From NCBI RefSeq assembly GCF_002878395.1, contig NC_061122.1, forward strand, positions 77,196,998-77,260,997: a stretch of DNA of 64,000 nt, read 5' to 3'. The position numbers and the translations under genes are program-made. The notes beneath the pieces are model-generated. The model saw only the letters and a list, made by a program, of their open reading frames with translations, was not told the origin of the DNA and did not search any database. Positions 60,640 through 64,000 of this stretch are shown here, piece after piece (the first letter of the stretch is position 1; the number at the start of each line of letters is the position of its first letter). This stretch comes from Capsicum annuum. Lineage: Eukaryota > Streptophyta > Magnoliopsida > Solanales > Solanaceae.

Positions 60640-61170
60640 TTTGATATTGTTATCACATGTATGATTTTGGTGTACCGTCAATTGTACCTTACTTTATTTT
60701 ATTAGGGATCCACTTATTCTTATGTATCTATTTATTATGCTCCACAGTTAGAGTTATCTTTGGATTTGTTATCTATTTTATTACATGTATCTACTCCTAT
60801 GGATTATTCTTTAGTAGTGGATCGAGTTTTCATATCATATGTTGTTACTTTTAGAGATGTTGATACTCATGTTGATCTTACTATTCTACTTATGGTGGAT
60901 TTTGATGTAATTCTAGTCATGGACTAGTTATCCCACAATCATGTGGCTATGGATTGTTTTGCCAAGACTGTTGCCTTAGCCATACCCATCATACCCCTTG
61001 TTATTTAGAAGAGAGCAGTTAGTCATAAGTCGATGGGGATTATTTCTTATGTTTATGCTAGGAGGCTTATTTCGAGGGGTTGTGAGTCCTATCTCGCATA
61101 TATTCATGATGCTAGTATAGAGAGTCTATCACTTGATTCTATTCTTATAGTTTGAGAGTTTTCTAATGTT
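60640..61170 (+). pseudogene. Protease and linker of D
   Basis: Reading around short frameshifts: GSTYSYVSIYYAPQLELSLD near 60,708 in the place of the retropepsin active-site loop, where the Asp of the D-x-G triad is lost to a stop or change, then LMVDFDVILVMD (about 60,892), equivalent to DFDVILGMDWL with Gly changed to Val and Trp to a stop. The linker keeps ISYVYARRLISRGCESYLAY (61,045). Not functional. Confidence 0.7.
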
Positions 61171-61960
61171 TTCCCTACCGATCGACCAGGTATACCTTTT
61201 GCCTATAAGATTGAGTTTGTTATTGATCTTAATCTTGTCACCCGACCTATTTATATGGCACCTTTTATACTGTACCAGCAGAGATATTATATGATGAGAT
61301 CAAACCAGTTATACAAGTTGGAATCGTTATCCTATGCCTTGCATTGATGATTTGTTCGACCAGTTTTAGGGTATATCAGTGTATTTTAATATTGATTTAA
61401 GGTCTGTTTCTATCAATTAAGGATTCGGGCTGAGGATATCCCAAAACCAGCCTTTAGGACTCGTTATAGTCATTATGAGTTCTTAGTGATGTCTTTGGGG
61501 TTTACTAATGGCCCAGTTGTGTTCATAGATTTAATGAATCGAGTGTGTAGGTCTTACTTATATTCCTTCATAATTGTGTTCATTGATGACATTCTAGTGT
61601 ATTTGAGGAGTAGAAAGGAGTATGTGCAACATTTGAGGATTATGCTCCAGACTTTAAAGGATTTTTTTCGTTTTCCCAAGTTCTCTAAGTTTGAGTTTTA
61701 GCTTGAGTTTGTGATGCTCCTTGGCCTTATGGTGTCTAAGGACGGGATTATGGTAGACCTAGTAAAGATTGAGGCTATTTGTGATTATGTCAGGCCAACA
61801 TCTTAGATTGAGGTTCGTAGCTTCATTGTCTTGGCTGGTTATTATTGATGATTTGTTGAGGGTTTTGCTACTATTTCATCACCTATGACTAGATTGAATA
61901 AAAAGAAGTTTCCTTTTCAATAGTCTGAGTAGTGTGTGTTAAACTTTAGAAAGCTCAAGA
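61155..61960 (+). pseudogene. Reverse transcriptase of D, broken
   Basis: FSNVFPTDRPGIPFAYKIEF opens the domain (61,160). The stretch around the PPYRMAPAEL motif is damaged (RPIYMAPFILY). NRYPMPCIDDLFDQF lies near 61,322, and [20 protein letters not shown] near 61,453. The catalytic VFIDDILVY at about 61,575-61,600 keeps both Asp residues. Then [20 protein letters not shown], a stop, VSKDGIMVDLVKIEAICDYV, EVRSFIVLAGYY and SSPMTRLNKKKFPFQ. Same text style as G and F. Confidence 0.8.
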
Positions 61961-62350
61961 AGTTTGTTACTTAAGCTCCTATTCTATCTCTTCTTATCAA
62001 GATAAGGTATTCACTAAGTATTGTGATGGTTTCGGTGTCTGTTTGGGTTGTGTATTGATATAATAGGGTTGTTTTATTATTTATGCCTTGAGGTAGCTTA
62101 AGGTGCATAAGAGCAACTGCCTCCCTCGTGATTTGGAGTTGGTGGCAGTAGTTTTCACCCTTAAGATTTGGAGGCATTATCTTTATAGTGTGCATTGAGA
62201 GATTTTAACCGATGATTATAGTCTTCAGTATCTTATGATCTAGAGGAAGGTTTATGCTAAGCAGCATTGATGGATGGAGTTGCTTAAGGATTATGATATC
62301 TATATCTTGTATTATCCAAGCAAGGAGATGAGGTAGAAGATGCCTTGAGT
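61960..62350 (+). pseudogene. RNase H of D, broken
   Basis: Near 62,005 the segment for the first Asp reads YSLSIVMVSVS in a shifted frame. Later LKVHKSNCLPRDLELVAVVF keeps the catalytic Glu (about 62,100-62,150), then FTLKIWRHYLYSVH, LTDDYSLQYLM and MELLKDYDIYILYYPSK. The DALSR terminus is decayed. Multiple stops. Confidence 0.75.
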
Positions 62351-62639
62351 CGGATGACAATGAGTATAGGTAGCTTGACTTGTATTTCAGCTTCACAGAG
62401 GCTGTTGGTATGGGAAATTCAGTCCTTAGCCAACTCAATGGTTCAACTCATTATTTCAGACCCTAGGAGGATTCTTAATAGTGATTAGGAGCGATTTTTT
62501 CTATTTGAGAAGCTTTATCGTCAGTTTGAGGATAGTAGATTTTGTATCATTCATGATTAGGTATTGAGTGGTGAGTCCAAGAGAGATACCATAGATTCTA
62601 AGGGTGTCTTAAGATTTGATAGCCACATTTGTGCTCTAA

Positions 62640-63780
62640 TTCAATGATTTAATTCAGTTAATTTTGCATGAGGCTCACAATTCTATGTATTCTATTCATA
62701 TGGGTACAATTAAGATGTATAGAAATTTTAGATAGCATTATTGGTGGAGTGGAATGAAGAGAGATATGGCAAATTTGGTATATCAACATAGCATATTGTG
62801 TAGCTCATTTTCTATATTGCCAACAAGTAAAGGTCGAGCATCAGCAATATGGTGGATTGATTAAGAGGTTTTCCATTCTTGAGTAGAAGTGAGAGTGGGT
62901 CACCATGGACTTTGTTAGTGGTTTTCCTTTCACTTCCTATGGCCTTGATGGTAGTTGGGTCATTGTAGACCGATTGACCAAGTCAGCATATTTTATACAT
63001 ATTCAGATGTCCTCCAGTGCTGAGAAGTTAGCTCGTATCTATGTTCAGGAGATAGTCTATTTGCATGGTGTGCCTATCTCTATTATTTTAGGTCAGGGCT
63101 TTGTGTTCACCTCTACCTTTTGGAACTTTCTAGGAGAAATTGGTACTTAAGTGGATATTAGTATAGCCTTTCATCTGCAGACTAATGACAAGTTAGAGCA
63201 GATTACTCAGGTTCTCAAGGATATGCTCTAAGCCTGTGTTATGGATTTTGGAGGTCAGTGGGAGCAACACTTAGCCTTAGCAGAATTTTCATATAATAGT
63301 AGTTATTATTCGATTATTGAGATGGTGCCTTTTGAGGCTTGTATGATTGGTGGTTATAGTATTAATATGACGACTTTTGACGCTTGTATGGTAGGGGTGC
63401 CATTCCCCGATTGGATGGTTTGAGACTTCCAATATTATAGCTCGCAGTACTGATTTTCTTCAAGAGTCATTGGATAAAGTTAAGGTGATTTAGGACAGGT
63501 TGAGAGTGGCACAAAGTAGGCGGAAAGATCATGTAGATAATAGGCTTTGTGCCTTGAGATTTGAAGTTGGTGATTAGGTATTCCTTCATGTATCTCTCAT
63601 AAATGGTATGATGAGGTTTGAGAGATAGGGCAAGTTCATCCCCAAATATATTGGACCCTTCGATATTCTTTGCATGGTGGGTGTGAGGGCTGATGAGTTA
63701 GGCTTGGCCCTAGATTTTTCTGTTGTCCGTCCAATTTTCCATATTTCCATATTGTGGTGAAACATTTCTGATCCATATCA
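62640..63780 (+). pseudogene. Integrase of D, catalytic residues lost
   Basis: The HHCC remnant is at about 62,655-62,830 (LHEAHNSMYSIHMGTIKMY; the Cys pair is duplicated or displaced by an insert). Core frame 62,905-63,150: MDFVSGFPFTSYG keeps the first Asp, DRLTKSAYFIHIQMSSSAEK follows, but the second Asp site reads ILGQGFVFTS in place of SDRGPQFTS and the Glu site reads TQVLKDML in place of an IQVLEDML motif. So two of three catalytic residues are changed. A 45-base in-frame duplication at about 63,330-63,420 sits in the FEALYGRR region. The C-terminal part is frameshifted. Confidence 0.8.
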
Positions 63781-63789
63781 TGTGCTTAG

Positions 63790-63987
63790 ATGGACTCAGT
63801 CCAGTTGGATGAGCGATTGACCTTCGTGGAGGAGTATGTGCTCAATTTGGCTAGTGATGTCAAGCGGTTGCTTACTAGGGAGATTCTTGTATTTAAGGTT
63901 CAGTGGAGGCGCCGTCTAGTGGAGGATGCCACTTGAAAGATCAAGAGAGAGATGAAGAGCTAGTATACTCATCCATTCAAGCTTTAG
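63790..63987 (+). pseudogene. Chromodomain tail of D
   Basis: Reads LDERLTFVEEYVLNLASDVK, RLLTREILVFKVQWRRRLVE and DAT followed by a stop where Trp is expected, then KIKREMKS. This matches the degraded tail of F at 5,160-5,400 and supports one family for D and F. The 3' LTR would follow right after the window. Confidence 0.75.
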
Positions 63988-64000
63988 GTATATCATAATC

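Larger units (their letters stand above)
15356..64000 (+). mobile_element. Element D, third-level delta chromovirus split by E and C
   Basis: Plus-strand element whose 5' LTR begins at 15,356 inside G reverse transcriptase. Its gag is split at 21,285/59,453 by the 38 kb insert C, and pol then runs from about 60,640 to the window end. The 3' LTR lies beyond the window. The candidate left TSD is agacc (15,351-15,355). Removing the nested inserts leaves LTR, primer site, gag, protease, reverse transcriptase, RNase H, integrase and chromodomain in normal order. Confidence 0.8.

Noticed and set aside
1..64000. Endogenous pararetrovirus (caulimovirus) sequence
   Set aside because: All pol remnants have integrase and chromodomain after RNase H and LTRs with TSDs, which caulimoviruses lack; no movement-protein motif is seen.
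1..64000. CRISPR arrays, bacterial operons, tRNA or rRNA genes
   Set aside because: Direct repeats here are LTRs or minisatellites without regular spacers, and no tRNA cloverleaf or rRNA segment was recognised by eye. A tRNAscan or Rfam search would settle short RNAs.

Overview
This 64 kb window is a block of plant repetitive DNA, most likely from a solanaceous genome with many Ty3/gypsy elements (pepper, tomato, potato or tobacco type). The base for this is long AT-rich LTRs, initiator-methionine-tRNA primer sites (TTGGTATCAGAGC type), chromovirus-type polyproteins ending in a chromodomain, and GC-rich LTR modules of a kind familiar to me from that family. I see no convincing host gene, tRNA, rRNA, CRISPR array or bacterial feature. 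Nearly every short open frame is a piece of a decayed gag-pol or a chance frame in an LTR.

The main result is a nest of LTR retrotransposons that can be unpacked by target-site duplications (TSDs) and by reading frames that resume on both sides of each insert. From outside to inside: F (minus strand, 3,388-6,302, cut in integrase), G (minus, from 6,303, cut in reverse transcriptase at about 15,355), D (plus, 15,356 to beyond the window end, cut in gag), C (plus, 21,286-59,452, TSD gtagc/gcagc, cut in the integrase C-terminus), B (minus, 30,673-56,664, TSD cgtat/tgtat, cut in gag) and A (plus, 37,834-53,152, TSD tcttc/tcttc). H (plus, 8,501 to about 12,945, truncated) lies in the LTR of G. Two solo LTRs are also nested: E (17,258-19,747) in the LTR of D and K (26,944-29,271) in RNase H of C. 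Left of F is a minus-strand LTR (1,453-2,980) of a different, Athila/Tat-like group with a tRNA-Asp-type primer site.

A is the most unusual object: three direct LTRs (3.68, 3.65 and 4.04 kb) alternating with two internal regions of almost equal size (1,978 and 1,981 bp). Each internal region carries a primer site and a decayed gag but no pol. It is a tandem, pol-less (TR-GAG-like) element within one perfect TSD.

Five LTR families are present: alpha (A, E, H), beta (B, K), gamma (C), delta (D, F, G) and the Athila/Tat-like one. Alpha, beta, gamma and delta look like chromoviruses, probably Tekay/Del-like. All coding regions have stops or frameshifts. B is the best preserved. Eye counts of LTR-pair divergence over the first 70-200 bases (C about 23%, B about 11%, A2/A3 about 6%) agree with the nesting order.
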